In this document: positions 5,185 to 5,372 of the stretch, in pieces
Layout of the letters: each line of letters opens with the position of its first letter
How positions within the stretch are numbered: the first letter of the stretch is position 1
Assembly (NCBI GenBank): GCA_949440065.1
Contig: CASRZP010000083.1
Location: 1-5,372, forward strand
Length of the DNA stretch: 5,372 nucleotides
Origin: an uncultured Bacilli bacterium
Lineage (GTDB): Bacteria > Bacillota_I > Bacilli_A > RF39 > UBA660
Reading direction: 5' to 3'
Translations under genes and position numbers: made by a program
The notes under the pieces: generated by a model
What the model was told of the DNA's origin: nothing
Seen by the model: the letters and a program-made list of their open reading frames with translations, nothing else
Database searches by the model: none

Positions 5185-5372
5185 ATGAAAGTAAAAAAAC
5201 TAATTTTACCCATTGTGATGTTGCTTTTATTGATTGTAGCAACCATTGGGGTAACGTTTGCAGCATTCACGTTTACGAAACAAGGAACAGTAGAAAATAT
5301 CATTGAATCAAGTACGATTATGTTAACGTACACGGAAGGAAAAACAGGAATCATGTTAAATGAAGCGTATCC
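5185..5372 (+). CDS. Secreted protein with SipW/TasA-like signal peptide, 5' part only
   Basis: The gene runs off the right edge; 62 codons are visible. The ATG at 5185 follows AGGTG (5174-5178) with 6-nt spacing. The start MKVKKLILPIVMLLLLIVAT is a typical signal peptide: a basic start, a hydrophobic core at about 6-20, then GVTFAAF. Cleavage is likely around Ala26-Ala27. What follows, FTFTKQGTVENIIESSTIML, resembles the region just after cleavage in TasA/CalY-type proteins processed by the SipW signal peptidase: a short aromatic stretch, an Asn-containing turn, then a thread beginning a beta-sandwich. The mature part continues TYTEGKTGIMLNEAYP. The likely role is a surface or matrix protein, but the remaining domain is not visible. 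Whether a SipW gene is nearby cannot be seen. Confidence 0.75.
   Translation, partial: MKVKKLILPIVMLLLLIVATIGVTFAAFTFTKQGTVENIIESSTIMLTYTEGKTGIMLNEAY

Noticed and set aside
5109..5354. 81-codon minus-strand reading frame
   Set aside because: It is antisense to the well-supported secreted protein gene starting at 5185, which has a ribosome site and a signal peptide; the antisense product has no family signal.

Overview
The window is AT-rich DNA from a low-GC Gram-positive lineage. TGA is a true stop (it ends tgt and the Fic gene) and TGG encodes Trp, so the code is standard and not the Mycoplasma code 4. The two edge genes encode secreted or surface proteins of a kind I associate with uncultured gut Bacilli (RF39/Erysipelotrichia-like genomes). 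That placement is inference from protein style, not from a marker gene.

Layout. At the left edge is the 3' part of a secreted, cysteine-paired surface protein (to 767). It ends in a terminator whose T-tract runs into an extended -10 promoter. This promoter drives a two-gene unit: tgt (848-1975, tRNA-guanine transglycosylase) and a Fic-family gene (1972-2625) that overlaps tgt by 4 nt. A probably bidirectional terminator follows (about 2675-2710). A leftward small membrane protein of the TIGR04086/YrzE type (2805-3176) diverges from a one-helix protein carrying the C-terminal part of DUF421 (YetF/YrbG type, 3267-3740). Next is a membrane-anchored or secreted GHL10/DUF187 glycosidase-like protein (3825-5006) with its own terminator. 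At the right edge is the 5' end of a secreted protein (5185 onward) with a signal peptide like those of SipW-processed TasA/CalY proteins, preceded by an imperfect inverted repeat.

How the parts fit. From memory, Bacillus subtilis has the order queA-tgt-yajC-yrzE-yrbG. Here tgt, a YrzE-like gene and a YrbG-like C-terminal domain lie together in the same order. The yajC position is taken by the Fic gene, the YrzE-like gene is inverted, and the YrbG-like protein has lost most of its membrane part. The window therefore looks like an eroded ancestral neighbourhood bounded by cell-surface genes.

The most unusual item is the Fic protein. It keeps an N-terminal motif matching the class II self-inhibitory helix, but has Gln at the catalytic His position and Asn at the second Arg position of the Fic motif, and it is translationally coupled to a tRNA-modifying enzyme. 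No CRISPR array, tRNA, rRNA, insertion sequence or phage attachment site is visible.
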